Below are positions 33,870-45,140 of a DNA stretch of 64,000 nucleotides, one piece after another. The position numbers and the translations under genes are program-made. Within the stretch, counting starts at the first letter, position 1; every line of letters begins with the position of its first letter. The notes under the pieces are model-generated. The model saw only the letters and a list, made by a program, of their open reading frames with translations, searched no databases and was not told where the DNA came from. The DNA is from Ahrensia kielensis DSM 5890 (GTDB lineage: Bacteria > Pseudomonadota > Alphaproteobacteria > Rhizobiales > Rhizobiaceae): the NCBI RefSeq assembly GCF_000374465.1, contig NZ_KB894528.1, positions 671,127 through 735,126 on the forward strand. Direction: 5' to 3'.

Positions 33870-35420
33870 AAAGTCATAATAAGCACAAAAAACCAACAAC
33901 GACGAAAAACCCAAAAAACAGAAGCAACAAACCCAACAAGCATCAACAACTCACCGGATACATCTTCCAAAACCCCGAAGGGACTAAAGACGAAACGCAC
34001 AGCAAACGAACCACGATCAAAATCTAAAATCACAACACCACGAACACCACCCAAAAACCACAGCCAAACGAGAAAACCGAACAGAACCACAAGAATGTTT
34101 CCAACACCAAAAAGACAGCGCCCCTCCACGAGCAAGGGCCTCGCAGCAACCAAACCCCGAGGCGCCGAAAGTCGAACCAACATCGAAACAACCTTGCAAA
34201 CAGAAAAAAAAAACACCGAGGCGAAGCCAACAAAGGAAAGAAACAACAAACGAAAACCAAGCGCAACACGAACGAACACGCAATGAACGATAATCACCAG
34301 CAAAACGGCACAAACCAACAACCACCCACTCTCAGCAGCCCCCAGATCAACAACACATACAAAGAGAAAACACCAGAGAAGCGAAAACCACACACTCCAA
34401 AAAAAATCGGGCCAAACAAGCACAAAATCAACCCCAAGATAACGTCGCTCAAAAACAACACAGACAAACAAGGCCACCACCAAAACCGCACGCAACATAA
34501 ACGCCAGAATAACAAAGCAGATACAACATAAGCCAAAAGAACGACTAAAGACACCGCACAGAATGCCAAACAAAACAACCGGCATAAAAATCAACACAAC
34601 ACAGAAAGCACAAAGAAAAAGCCCAAAAAAACGGGGCATAAAGAAACCAAAACCACAAAAGACAAACCGGCTAAGCACCACAGCAGAAACAAGACCGCAC
34701 GTAATCAGTCGGCACACAAAAAACCGAAAGACAAGGCACAAAAACAAACCAACGAAGAAAAACCGATAAAACTCCAAAAAGCGAAGCGAAACCAAAGCCT
34801 CAAAAGCACGAACCACAAAAAAACCAAAAGAAGAAAACGCAGAAACAACCACAACGAAAAAGCCAAACGAACGGACAACTGACAGACACACTACCATCAA
34901 AACAACACCACAAAGCACATGAATCGACGTCAAAACCAGCCCCGAACAACAAACAACAACACCCGAAACAAGCCACCATCAAACACGCACCAAACGCCAC
35001 AAAAGCCCAGCGCCAAAAAACCGCCCAAAAAATCCAGAAAAACCAAAACACGACGATAACAGCAAGAACGCCCGCAAACCAAAAACCAGAACAAAACAAC
35101 AACAGCAAAACACAACAAGCAGCACAAAAGAAAGCTGAAACTCGCCTCACCCAAGTGAAAAACGCAGCACCAGTCACGTCCATCCAACCGGCAGAGATCA
35201 CACAGCAAAAGTTAGACCAGGCACACTGACCCCAAACAACTCCAGGAGAAAACCAAACACCAGAATAGCCAGAAACAACGCAAAAACAACAATCGAGCAA
35301 ACGCAAGCAACCCCCAAAATAAAAGGTAAAGCAAAAAAACCAAGAAGCATCAATAACACCGAACAAACCACTATAACAAGCACAACATACAAAAAAAAAA
35401 GGCCCACCAAAGGACCTAAC
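33870..35420 (-). pseudogene. degP/htrA-family serine protease relic
   Basis: Ends are approximate. In the frame of 33818-34933, family GINTAIIS reads GILCGVFS, followed by a recognisable substrate-loop region, and GWLGV reads RYLGV (about 34440) at the start of the first PDZ domain. The catalytic GNSGG reads CAFCV, so the nucleophilic serine is lost. DegP between rplQ and rarA is the expected Hyphomicrobiales order. Confidence 0.65.
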
Positions 35421-35449
35421 CGCAAAAACCCCCTCCAAAGCCGAAACCA

Positions 35450-35875
35450 TCCAGCACATACTCCCAGCACATCCGCACACTCAAGACATGCACGGAAGCC
35501 CACAACACGAAAACAAAAAACACGAACAAAGAATTCGATGACCGCCATAAACGCATGCCAACATACCAAAAAGACCACAATCATGAAGCGCAAATACCCG
35601 CCACAACAAACCGCACAACCCGCTAAAAAAAAAGCAAACAACCAACGGGACTGAAAGAACGCACGAATGGAAGAAGCCACTTGACGACGGGCGTCAAGAT
35701 CACCAACGGCACCCAAACGAACGAGCGCCGCAACGAGCAAACCAAAGGACAAGCCATCAACCAAAGTTGTCACGATACGCTCGCGTGCAACAACAAACAC
35801 CCACAGAATAGCAAAAACTGCACGACGCTCACGGCGCACACCAACAAGAACCCGACATGAAGCACCACCAACAAG
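35450..35875 (-). pseudogene. rplQ: rplQ (ribosomal protein L17) relic
   Basis: The segment ERIVTTL, GDLDARRQ (family GDLHARRQ), GGYLRFM and AVIEF marks L17 clearly. The family start MRHGMSYRKLNR reads LVGGASCRVLVG, so ATG is lost. The frame runs on without indels. The 3' end is taken from the usual 141 residues. Confidence 0.88.
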
Positions 35876-35918
35876 GAGCCAACGCACAACAACACCCGCC
35901 CAAACAGAGTAAAAACAA

Positions 35919-36929
35919 AAATGAAAAATGACAACCGGAACGGATTGCGACATCTCAGACACGATCTCGAAGCCAACGTAGAACATACACACAGAAATAG
36001 ACGCCCAGACATCAAAAAACATCGCGAACATCAATAAGAGAACAACCACAGAACCGAACCGCACAAAACAGTTCACCTCACCTCTTCCGAAAAAGAGCCC
36101 AAAGAAAAAAAAAAATGCCCACCTTCAAGCAAAAACAAAACCCAAAAGAAACTTACAAAGCACCAACAGCCCCAAAAAGAGAGCGACGCAACGCAAGGTC
36201 CTGAACGCCCTCCGCATCCACAACACCACCCAGAACGTCAAAACGAACAAACACAAAAACCTGGACGCGGACAACACGGACAACAAAAACAAAAGCATCT
36301 TCAACGGAAACACCCCCACCAGGGACAAAACCCATAACCAAAAAACCATAAGCGAGAACAACCCCGGCAACTGTACGAACAACAGAGTAAGAAACTTTCC
36401 GAACCGGTGAATAAACACGAGCAAAAACAACAAGACCGAGCGGCGCAGCCTCAAAACCAGGAACTTCAGCACGAACAAAACCCGCAACACCAGCAACGCG
36501 GAACAACAGACGGACTGCAGCCACTAAAACAAGCCCACACAAGAAATCGGCACGCACAAGAACCACAAAATAGCCAACAACCTAAACATAAGAAGACAAA
36601 ACAGCGCCTCCGACTTGCCCGCAAACAACAAGAAGCAAAAGCCCAACAACTTCAAAGATAAACACAATATATGAAACGTGCAAGAGGATGAAAGCAACAG
36701 AATAGACAAAACCACGAAGAGAACACAAATCGACTAGAACGACGCCAAGCAGCACAAAACCAACAAAACCACAACCAAGTAAAAACAACAAAACACCGCA
36801 AAGCGCACAACCCAAACCCAAACAGAAACCGAGGCCAAGACACTAAAAGATCAAAGAAAAAAACTGAACAAAACATGGAAACTCAACAAGACCAAGACCA
36901 ACCAGTTCTCACCAGTGTAGGCAAAGCAC
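35919..36929 (-). pseudogene. rpoA: rpoA (RNA polymerase alpha subunit) relic
   Basis: YSPVRKVSY is untouched, and flanking residues follow RpoA throughout (family EDAPIGLIPVDSL reads EAAPLGLVVFARV). The start is GTG at 36929 where ATG is expected. Stops replace residue 7 (TGA), about residue 24-25 (TAG), a residue near 239 (TAA at 36155-36153) and a C-terminal glutamate (TGA). A functional product is impossible without recoding. Confidence 0.92.
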
Positions 36930-37044
36930 AGCAGCAACAGAAAACAACAACAATACAAGCCAACAGTAGAGCAAAAGCAGCAAACGACCATCCCGCGATT
37001 AAAGACACACAAAACACATCATCGGAAGATGGATACCCAGAAAC

Positions 37045-37434
37045 CTCCTTCAACCAGACAGCAACAATCCGCAACAAGCCCCACAACAAGAAAAAACCAG
37101 AAGCCGAAAAACGCACCATGCAACGCAAACAAGCCAGAGTCACCACCGAAGAAAGGACCGATAACGAAAACCCCCAAAGAACCCACACCACCGACGAGGA
37201 CGAAGAGAGAAAAACCTTCGACAGCCAGCCCAACAGCAAAAAAAAAAAAACAACCACAACAAAAAAAAAAAAGCAGAACAACCAAAGACCAAGCAATTGC
37301 ATTAACCTGAAAACCACAGATTATGAACATGGCGCGCTCGAAACCAGAATGCACACCAACAATGCAACAGCAAATGCTGCGCTTGAAGCGGCCTGAAACG
37401 CATCAAGCATCAGCAGACAGCGAAAAGATCCGAT
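37045..37434 (-). pseudogene. rpsK: rpsK (ribosomal protein S11) relic, weakly recognisable
   Basis: Placed by spacing (48 bases after rpsM, 115 before rpoA, 129 codons). The match is short: ASSAAFAV over family ISSGVAHV. Most of the body was not aligned. It is among the most altered genes of the block. Confidence 0.5.
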
Positions 37435-37482
37435 AAGGCCAAGCGCCGCCATAGCACCACCGGCAAAACCAAAAATCAAGCA

Positions 37483-37851
37483 ACAAACAATCACACCAGC
37501 GATAACACCCGCAAGCCCATCAAGCGTACCCGCAATCGAGGCCGCACGCAGAACACGAACAGGAACACCAAAACAAGCACCAAAAACAAACGAACAACCA
37601 AGAAACAACAACCGCGTAACACCCAGAAAAACAGCACCACCAAGGGCGCCTGCAACACCATAGTCACGCACAAGCGCATCAACAACGCCAAGAACGACAC
37701 CGTCAAAAAAGTCGCCCACAAGACAACCTGAAGCAACGGGCTCAGTCACGACCACCTCCTGCACCAACTGACCAACAATAACGTCAATGTACTGGACGGA
37801 GATAAAAACACCCTGAAGTCGGGACACGTCAACCACGGCAACAACAACCAA
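37483..37851 (-). pseudogene. rpsM: rpsM (ribosomal protein S13) relic
   Basis: A continuous ungapped match over about 120 codons: VQYIDVIVGQLVQEVV over family LQYIHGIGPKFAQEIV, ALVRDYGVAG over AIDRDYQVEG, RLLFLGC over RLMDLGC. The start reads as leucine and the stop codon as cysteine, so both ends are lost although no internal stop occurs. Confidence 0.93.
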
Positions 37852-38119
37852 ACAAAAAACACCATCCACACCAAAAACACCAAGAAGATCATCCCGCCCA
37901 GGGGAACCAGCAACAAGCGAGGCACCCTACCAAATACGCAAACCAACCCCAAAAGGAAAAAAAACGCACGCGGGAATAAGAGAGTCCGCGGGCTACAAAC
38001 CCGACGCAAACAACTCAAAAAAGACACGACGCACGAATCAGAACGAACGGACGGAACGCAACCGACCCGCAATAAACGCCATCAAAAAATGGTCCTAAGC
38101 ACGCCCCAACTCAAACAAT

Positions 38120-38722
38120 CCACCAAAACCCAGAAAACCACCGGAAAAGGCCTTTGGCATAGCAAAAACCAAGCAAAGACGAGCAATAACAACAACAGGC
38201 CAAAACCCCCCACCTGACCCAACCGCCAAGATCACACCTACGGAAAGCAAAAAACGTACAACCGCACCACGCGCAAACGCCAAAACTACCCCCAGGCTAC
38301 AAAGCACCAGAATAACCAGCGCCACAACAGCACCACGTAAAGCGGAAAGCAAGGCGATAAAAAAAAACTTAGTCATAAAAGGACAGCCAAAGCACCACAC
38401 CAAACCACAGACACCATCAACAAAACACACAAGCTAAACCATAACCGAGCCCCACCACACAAGCGGACCCATCAAAAAGGAACACTCAACCACAAGCAAA
38501 CCGCGCAAGACAACCTCACAAAAACCAACCAACAAGAGAAAACCACAAAAAACCACATGCATACAGAACGCATCGACCGCGAAAACCAAAATCAGGACAA
38601 ACAGCAACAGCCCCACAAAAAAGATAACCACACGAAAGTTACGCAAGACCGTAAGCTTCAACAAGCCCACAACACCATCATAACATACCCCAACCAAGCA
38701 GCACTACAAAAACTAAGCTCAA
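38120..38722 (-). pseudogene. adk: adk (adenylate kinase) relic
   Basis: The start overlaps the secY stop as TTGA where the ancestral junction must have been ATGA. LVEAYGLA*LSCG matches family LVEKYGIPQLSTG. The P-loop GPPGAGKGT reads VLLGWGML-stop, so catalysis is lost and there are stops at codons 15 and 28. The 3' end is approximate. Confidence 0.85.
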
Positions 38723-40059
38723 CCACCCATGTGCAACCCACGCAATGTAAACTGCGTAACAAACCCACCAAACGACTGAGCAACAAGAACACCGACAACC
38801 TCACCGACCGTAACCAGTGTAACGCGGACAACGACAAGAAAAGAACAAACACCAAAAAAAAAAGACACCACTGCACAAGCCAGCACAAAACCGAGGAAAA
38901 TACAAACAAAAACAAACGAAACAACACCAACAACAGCAACCCCAGCAAAAACACAACCAACAGAAACAACGATACCAGCACAAGGCCGAACCACAACAAC
39001 GAAAACAAAAGGACGACCAAAGACGCCAGCGCCCACAGAAGCAACAAAAACAACCGCAGCAAAAAAGAAAGAAAAGAACACAACCAAAGCAGCACAAAAC
39101 ACCATAGAAAGAAGCAGACAATCACCAACAACAGCAACAAAACGACGCGCCAAGTAACCAAAATTCCCAGTATCAAACAAACCAGCAACAAGACCAGGAA
39201 ACAAAACAAGTGACGAGGCGAAGAACGCAGGAACAACAAAACCTGCGTTAAACTTTAATGGCAACGGCGACGCAACGACCTCAAACAACCGCTTGCCCAC
39301 AAGACCACGCAGACAAGCAAGCAGCAACAGCCGACGTGCACAACCAACAAAAACAAAAAAAGCAATAATAGAAACAGAAAGCACCAGTATGCCAACCACA
39401 AGACCGGCAAACAAAACACCCGGAAGACCAACCACGAGAGCACCAGCAAGCGCAGAAGCCAAACCAGCAAAAACACCAACAAAAATAATCAACGAAACAC
39501 CAAAACCAATCACGCCAGCAGTAAACTGCTCACCAAACCACATGACGAACATGGCACCGCCAACAACCAAAACCACTGTTGAAAACCGGAAAAACAAACC
39601 GGCATCACAAAAAAAAACACCACCACCCCAAACACCAACAAAGACAACAGAAACAAGAAGGGCAGCAAAGAAAACAGTCCCATAACGACCACAGTGACGA
39701 AAAACCGTACCCACCAGCGCACACACGTTTTTAAGCGGCACAACCTGAGGAAAAACAGAGAACAGCAACTGAACAGCAACAGACAAAAAAACACAAAGCA
39801 TAATACCAACTGCAAAAATCGCAAGCAGCTCAATCACCCCACCGCCAAACACATCAAAGGGCCCAAAAAGACCGCTGAATTGGGTGTGGAAAGCTACAAC
39901 AAAAGCATCAAGAGCAAAACCCAGCAACCCCATATAAGCAAACAGCAGATAAACAACCAGAGCACCAACCGCAAACAAAAAAAGATAGTAAAGACCAAGA
40001 ACCATAGACAAGGACCCAAAAATCATAGGAAAACCAAAGGCTGCGGCAACAAAGGCCAT
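38719..40059 (-). pseudogene. secY: secY (protein translocase channel) relic
   Basis: Exactly 446 codons with ATG and TGA in place and no internal stop, the normal SecY length. Recognisable segments: AFHTQ, RYGTV, LFFRFSTVV, MFVMWFGEQF, GVSLIIFVGVFAGL, PLKFNAGFVVPAFFASS and the C-terminal VTLVTVGEVVGVLVAQ over family VTMDTVAQVQGHLLAH. Because SecY is hydrophobic, the T-biased changes leave a plausible membrane protein. Loop and gating residues are heavily altered, so function is doubtful. Confidence 0.93.
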
Positions 40060-40249
40060 AGAAGACACCAGAACAACACGCCCCGCAAACAACGCGACCA
40101 AACAAAGCGAAACCAGAAAAGCAAAAGAGACCCCACCAAAAACGCACAAAAACACTGAAAAAAAAAGCGAGTAAAGCAGAAAACCATTACCACAAACAAA
40201 AAAAGCGGCAAAAGCCCCAACACCAACGCCAAAAAATAGAGGAAAACGC

Positions 40250-40717
40250 CGAAACAGCACCGGAGGCAACAGAAAAACCACAACCAGCATATCCCAAACT
40301 TCCAACCGCTCACTTACAACCACCAGCCACGCCAAGATAAAAGTTAAAGAAAAACCCGCCACAACAAAGAACGCAAACACCAACCAAAGCAAAACGGCAA
40401 AAGCCAGCTTCGAACAAAGACCAAACAGGAACAATGTCAACACAAGAAAACTCACGAGAACCAAAAGACCCGAAAAGACGACCCATAGAAACAACAAGGA
40501 AGGGCGGAAAAAACACGGCTGAAAAGCAACCATGACACAAACGAAGATAAACCGACACCTGGCAGCCCCCGTAACCACACAGACACAAACACCAGCATCA
40601 AACAAGACATCAAAAGACGCGTCAACCAGACGCGCCCCGACAAGAACCAAGACCCCCACCAAAACCAATTCCAGAAAACGCTGCAAACGCATGATCCCGT
40701 AGATCACACAGCGGCAA
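40250..40717 (-). pseudogene. rplO: rplO (ribosomal protein L15) relic
   Basis: VFFPPFLVVSMGRL over family IFAKDFAVVSLGRL, then CRFALVGVCVL over IRRAKDGVRVL and LGVAGGCK near the C-terminus. No gap over about 60 codons. Start and stop positions come from family length; the frame is interrupted at 40310. Confidence 0.85.
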
Positions 40718-40735
40718 AGCAAATACAAAGCTCAA

Positions 40736-40933
40736 GCAACCAAACGCCCGCAAACAAACGAAACAAGAGAACGCAAAGACCACGCAACAAACCGAACGAG
40801 TATCATAAACAGCCACTAAACAAGACAGCCTAAACACACCAAGACCGAAAAGACTTTAACGCGCGTCAAAAGAGCCGCAGATTGAACCGCAGAACAGGTC
40901 AACGCAAACACACCACCCAGCGGAACAACAAAC
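40736..40933 (-). pseudogene. rpmD: rpmD (ribosomal protein L30) relic
   Basis: SLFGLGVFRLS over family TLIGLGLNKMH, then VYDTRSV over LEDTPSV, in one frame. Lysine 26 is replaced by TAA (40858-40856). The inferred stop lies 18 bases before rplO, the normal spacing. Confidence 0.82.
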
Positions 40934-40969
40934 CAAAGCACAACAACACCGGAAAAAATGGCCCGAAGA

Positions 40970-41600
40970 ACGGCAGCACCAATCATACACGTCAACGCAA
41001 ATCAAACCAAGACGACACCACCCAACAGGAAAGCATCTAAAAAAACAAGCAGAAGCGATGTCAAACAAGTCAAACCCGGCTCACAAACCATCAAATGCCC
41101 CAAAAACAAAACCCGATCGATACCAAGAAAAAACAGATCAAGCAACAAAGCAATACAGACCAACAATGACGAAAACAACAAAAAAAGCACAACAAGCAAG
41201 AAAACCACAACAAGCACCAGACGCACGCAACAAAACCGTAACAGAGCAACCACAACACCAAACGTCGCGCAGAAAAGGACGTCAGATGCCAAACGCAAAG
41301 AAAAGCAGCAAACACATTCAAACTCCAGGAGCCGGCCAAAAAGACGCACACACAAAACACCACCAACCACGACCAAAAACGACACGGACTTGATGGTCGC
41401 CAACAACGAAAAGCCCACCAAAAACAAAGAAACAACCGCCTCCGAAAACGCAAGAAAAACGAGAAAGAAGAACAAACTCGGCAAAGAAGCCGCAGGCGAC
41501 AACAGAGCGGCAACCGCGGGCGTCACGACCGCCACCATCGGGCCAAACCCCCCTAAAACACAGGAGCAACCCCAACCACGGAAATTAAAAAAAAGAAAGC
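40970..41600 (-). pseudogene. rpsE: rpsE (ribosomal protein S5) relic
   Basis: GGCFFVFGGLFVVGD over family GGRRFGFAALVVVGD, continuing HQVRVVFGRG over QKGRV-GFGHG without a gap. A stop interrupts the frame at 41320-41318. The N-terminal start is uncertain because this tail varies in length among relatives. Confidence 0.82.
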
Positions 41601-41676
41601 AACAAAGAAAACCCCCACAAAGAAAAGCCACCCCCCGCAAAAAACCGCCAAAAAACTAACCAAAACGACGACCAAA

Positions 41677-42039
41677 CTACAACAGGAAACCACCCCCACG
41701 CGCAACCACAAACAAAACGTGGAGAAGACAGTGCAAAATACAGACCAAACGAACGAAAACCACTGACCAGAACCCTGAAGCAGAACCAAATACCGCAACC
41801 AAACGGACAACCACAGCGAACAAATGAGTAACACAACCTGACACGACCAACAACCGAAGACCACCAAACAAACAGCAGGCACAACAAAGTGTATGCCCCG
41901 CCACAACACCAAAGAGCCCACAATACAAACTCACCGAAGAGCGGAAAACCGAAAGGCGCACGACCACCCAGCCGACCCTCCGCAACAAGCGACGAACGAC
42001 CAACCCAACGCGCAGCAATGCTAGCATCCACGAAGCCAT
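41677..42039 (-). pseudogene. rplR: rplR (ribosomal protein L18) relic, start and stop kept
   Basis: Exactly 120 codons from ATG to stop. MASWMLALLRV over family MASKKEALARR, VRLSVFRSSVSLY over PRLSVHRSSKNIY, GHTL over GHTI. It has no internal stop but has lost most basic residues needed to bind 5S rRNA. Confidence 0.92.
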
Positions 42040-42050
42040 GAAAGCGAACC

Positions 42051-42584
42051 ATACAGATGCAAACCACAGTCACCGAACAGCCGAACTGCCCAACAGTAAA
42101 AACACCAGACAAGACAAACCGAACGCGAGCAGAAAGAACGAATTTCAGAAGCAACTCAACCAAGCCGTCCCCAACAGAACCAACAAAAAACGATGTCACA
42201 AGGCAAACGCCGCGCAGCAAAGACGCACCAACGAAAACAATAAACAAAACAACCAGAACAACAAACCGCTAACTACAGGCGTTAACAGGAAACAAAACCA
42301 CCATAACCAACACCAGCGACTGAAAACCACCACTCAAAACATAAGCGAACACCAGAAACAAAATCCTCGAGCACAGACCGGCACAGGCCCAACCCAAATC
42401 GGGCAAAAGGAGAGCAACAACGAGCATAAACAAAGAAACACCAAGCCGGTACAGCAACAAAAAAACAAGCGCACCAGACGAAAGCAACCGCACCCCTACG
42501 GCCGGCAAAATGAACGAAACCACACCCTAGCGACCCTGAAACACCACCAGCAAGGCCAATCGCTGGATTACCAACACGAGACAA
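42051..42584 (-). pseudogene. rplF: rplF (ribosomal protein L6) relic
   Basis: ATG kept at 42584 (MSRVG over family MSRIG). VSGVRLCFEWWFSVAGVGY over VKGVTEGFEKRLEINGVGY is ungapped. A premature stop occurs at 42284-42282, about codon 101 of 177. Confidence 0.92.
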
Positions 42585-42628
42585 ACAAAAACCTGAACCA
42601 TCTTAAAAACGCAAGGAGCAATCTCGCC

Positions 42629-43027
42629 GCAGAACACGACCCACACAAACTCGCCAACAAAACGCTGCTCAAGAACACCCTGAGACGCAACAAAACCGGA
42701 GCGAAGCGACACAAGTCAAACCCCCAAACCATCGGCAACAACGGCAAACGACCAAAACCCAAAACAAACACAACCGCCAAGCAGCGAAACACGAACCACA
42801 GCGCCAATTACAAAGCCCCCCGCACCAGAAATAAGTTCGAGAACGAACACCAAATCACCCAAACCACAATAAACCTGGCAATAAACAAGGATCTAACCAT
42901 CAGAACGAACAACAGCAAGAACGCCAACACCTTCCCGAGAGACAGCCATAGAAACCCCGCCTTTAGAAACGCCCAAACCGTTAAAAACACGAACCACAAC
43001 AACACCAACAAAAGCACAAACCGACAT
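42629..43027 (-). pseudogene. rpsH: rpsH (ribosomal protein S8) relic
   Basis: ATG kept at 43027: MSVCAFVGVVVVRVFNGLG over family MSLSDPLGDMLTRIRNAIG, then VSREGVGVLAV over GSRLRARVLDV with one residue offset at the ends. A stop replaces a tyrosine near codon 45 (42895-42893). Confidence 0.9.
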
Positions 43028-43039
43028 ACGAACAGACCC

Positions 43040-43345
43040 GTAACAGACAGAAGACACGACGCCACCCAAAATGCCACGGAGAACAAGATCGCCAAGCGCC
43101 ATACGGCACACACCCAGCGGGCGAAACAAACCAACGAGAAGACCACAAACTCCAAAGCCAGCACCAATACAAATGATACCACCGTCACCCAGCATAGCAA
43201 CCAATTCGACCGACACGTTCAAAAGATCGCCAATGAGAACCTCACGGCCAAGAATCATAGCACGCACCACAACGCCCAATTCAGCAAAGTGAACAAACAA
43301 GAAAACGCCACCACGAACAACACCGACTGAAAGAACGATAGACAC
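43040..43345 (-). pseudogene. rpsN: rpsN (ribosomal protein S14) relic
   Basis: CRMALGDLVLRGILGG over family SRIALRELGNRGMVPG anchors the C-terminus. Counting back 80 codons puts a valine codon where ATG should be. The stop codon is lost, so the frame runs into rpsH. Confidence 0.88.
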
Positions 43346-43374
43346 CCCAAAACACCAGCCGTTCCAAGCCATAA

Positions 43375-43932
43375 ACGCGACAAGAACGGGAAGGCCAAGC
43401 CCCAAAGCAAAAACAACGCTTCAACAACAGTCAGCAAAAACATACAAACGATAAAGAACATCACCAAAACGGAACAGACGACACCAGAGGAGACATCTGG
43501 AAACACGAGAACGCCGGAAAGACCCAAAGCAAAAAAGACAAAACCAACAAACCCCTGGAGAAACAGCCCCCGAAACACAAACAACCACACGAGCCCCATC
43601 AACACCAAACACAACACCAACACAGACAGACCCAAGACCAGCACAGGAACCACACACAAAAACGGCATACATGCCCGAACCGAAAAAACAACAATCCAAA
43701 CGCAAAAAAAACACACCCGCACGCTGCAACCAGCAACCAAAAACAACACGGCACCAACCATAGCACGAAACGAACAAGAGAACAGCCCCACAAAAAGAAA
43801 CAAACTGATAACGAGAAACGTCAACAAAGGAAACCACATAACGCGCTGACAACAGAACGACGCCAGCAAGACGCCAAACAACAAACCCAGGAACAAAACC
43901 GCCACGAGCAGCGAATAAAGAGCTTCACCCAG
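43375..43932 (-). pseudogene. rplE: rplE (ribosomal protein L5) relic
   Basis: Start CTG at 43932: LGEALY over family MAEAKY. ALGLSGVLVFPDV over ALGLKEHIVFPEI, MFFIVC over MDVIVC and LAFPF over FNFPF are in register over 185 codons. The stop is lost. It overlaps the rplX stop by 8 bases exactly as in intact operons. Confidence 0.93.
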
Positions 43933-44239
43933 CAACCAAATATCCAGAACCTTCCACGAAACAAACATACACAACGCCCACCATAACCAAACCAACAAGA
44001 ATTGGCCGGCAAGCGCTAGCAACAAAAACCGACAAATTCAAAAACGCAAATGGCGAAACCGAGGAAATAAGACCAACGTCCCGACCCTCCGACGGGCCAA
44101 TCGGGCAGATAACAACATAGAGACCTGCAACAACAGCGCGGACATCAAAGCCAACAACTTCACGTACAAAACCACAACGCCCAAGAGCAGAAACACGAAG
44201 CACAACCACAATCTCACACAAACGGATGGTTTGCACCAC
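43925..44239 (-). pseudogene. rplX: rplX (ribosomal protein L24) relic, start and stop kept
   Basis: 104 codons from ATG to TGA. MVQTIRLCEIVVVLRVSALG over family MVQKIRKGDNVVVLTGKDKG, then VRAVVAGLYVV over ERAVVRGVNVV. It is one of the best-preserved genes, but most lysines and arginines are gone. Confidence 0.93.
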
Positions 44240-44247
44240 AAACTCTC

Positions 44248-44616
44248 AAACAACACATCAGCCGAAAAAGACACGAACAGCAGAAGCAGCAGACCGCGCA
44301 ACGAGCAAAGCACGCGGCAGAAAAGACGCGAGCCCAATAGAACACATACACCCCCCAATAGAACGCCCCAAACGAAGCAAAACAAAACGACACTGCCATC
44401 CCAGCAACGCACCAACAGAGCGAACACGACAACAACAAAGGTCATAAAAGCACCCGATTTCACCCGTCCAAGCACAAAAACTAAGCAAACTGAGAACAAC
44501 ATAAACAAGACAACAGAAGCACAACAAACCAACAAAACCCCAAGCACGAAGATCAACGCAAAACGACAGGCGAACAAAGCAAAAACCACAAAGAGCGTAA
44601 CGTGCAGCGGAAAAAA
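44248..44616 (-). pseudogene. rplN: rplN (ribosomal protein L14) relic
   Basis: VKSGAFMTFVVVVFALL over family VKKGDVMKAVVVRTAKD and DGSVVLFCFVWGVLL over DGSVIRFDTNAAVLI are in register. The start codon reads as phenylalanine and the stop is lost, although there is no internal stop in 122 codons. Confidence 0.92.
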
Positions 44617-44639
44617 AAAAGGACGCCAACATTGCTCCC

Positions 44640-44920
44640 GCACCCGCAATACCCGGAACCAAACAAAGAAAAAAAACGACCGAAATGAAGAACAAACAAC
44701 CCTCAAACGCGCGCTTCTTAAAAGAGGCCAACACTCTGCAAATAAAACCGCCAACACAAACAAAACCGAGATACAAGACTCAGAAGCTTGAGAGCCCAGA
44801 GACCATCAAACAGGCGAGCAAAACAGCGGAGATCCAAACCCACGCTCAACCAGAAAGACAACCGGTCACCCCGTTGACAAGATCACAACCAAAACAGCCA
44901 AAAAACAAATCGGCATCCGG
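44640..44920 (-). pseudogene. rpsQ: rpsQ (ribosomal protein S17) relic, placed by position
   Basis: The slot between rpmC and rplN has the right length for S17 (about 80 codons). Only a weak match near the N-terminus was found (LFFGCFGCD over VLQGVVVSD), so the assignment rests mainly on synteny. A stop appears at 44848-44846. Confidence 0.45.
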
Positions 44921-44928
44921 TCCTCCAA

Positions 44929-45129
44929 TCAAGCTGACGCTTTGCCCCCCAACAGCCCGGAAAGACTTGGAAGACATGCGATGGCAAGACGAAACAAGAA
45001 AACAACAGCTATCAGCACAAACAAGATAGTGACACCCTGAAACCCCAGGCAGAACTGCGATTGAAACAGGAATGCGACACCCACCACCAACACACCGACA
45101 AGAAACAAACGGATAACAGCAAGCCACAA
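44929..45129 (-). pseudogene. rpmC: rpmC (ribosomal protein L29) relic, stop kept
   Basis: 66 codons ending in a proper stop. LFQSQFCLGFQGVT over family LKKEQFNLRFQKAT and LAIACL over DIARVK are in register. The ATG is replaced by a leucine codon. Confidence 0.9.
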
Positions 45130-45140
45130 AATAATATTCC

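Noticed and set aside
33818-34933. 371-residue Val/Phe/Leu-rich putative membrane protein
   Set aside because: The same frame aligns with DegP (GILCGVFS, RYLGV). The hydrophobicity comes from T-rich codons.
38719-40728. 669-codon minus-strand ORF read as one large membrane protein; its end (GVLVAQSFGGFVTQF) first looked like RNA polymerase beta-prime
   Set aside because: The last 446 codons are SecY from start to stop; the apparent RpoC match is the altered SecY C-terminus. The upstream part is an out-of-frame reading of the rplO-secY region.
42038-43330. 430-codon plus-strand ORF rich in Asn, Thr, Lys and Gln, and similar plus-strand frames (36875-37396, 38557-39213, 40958-41659)
   Set aside because: They lie opposite aligned ribosomal genes and are open only because T is rare on the plus strand, so stop codons are rare. 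The composition simply mirrors A/C-rich DNA.
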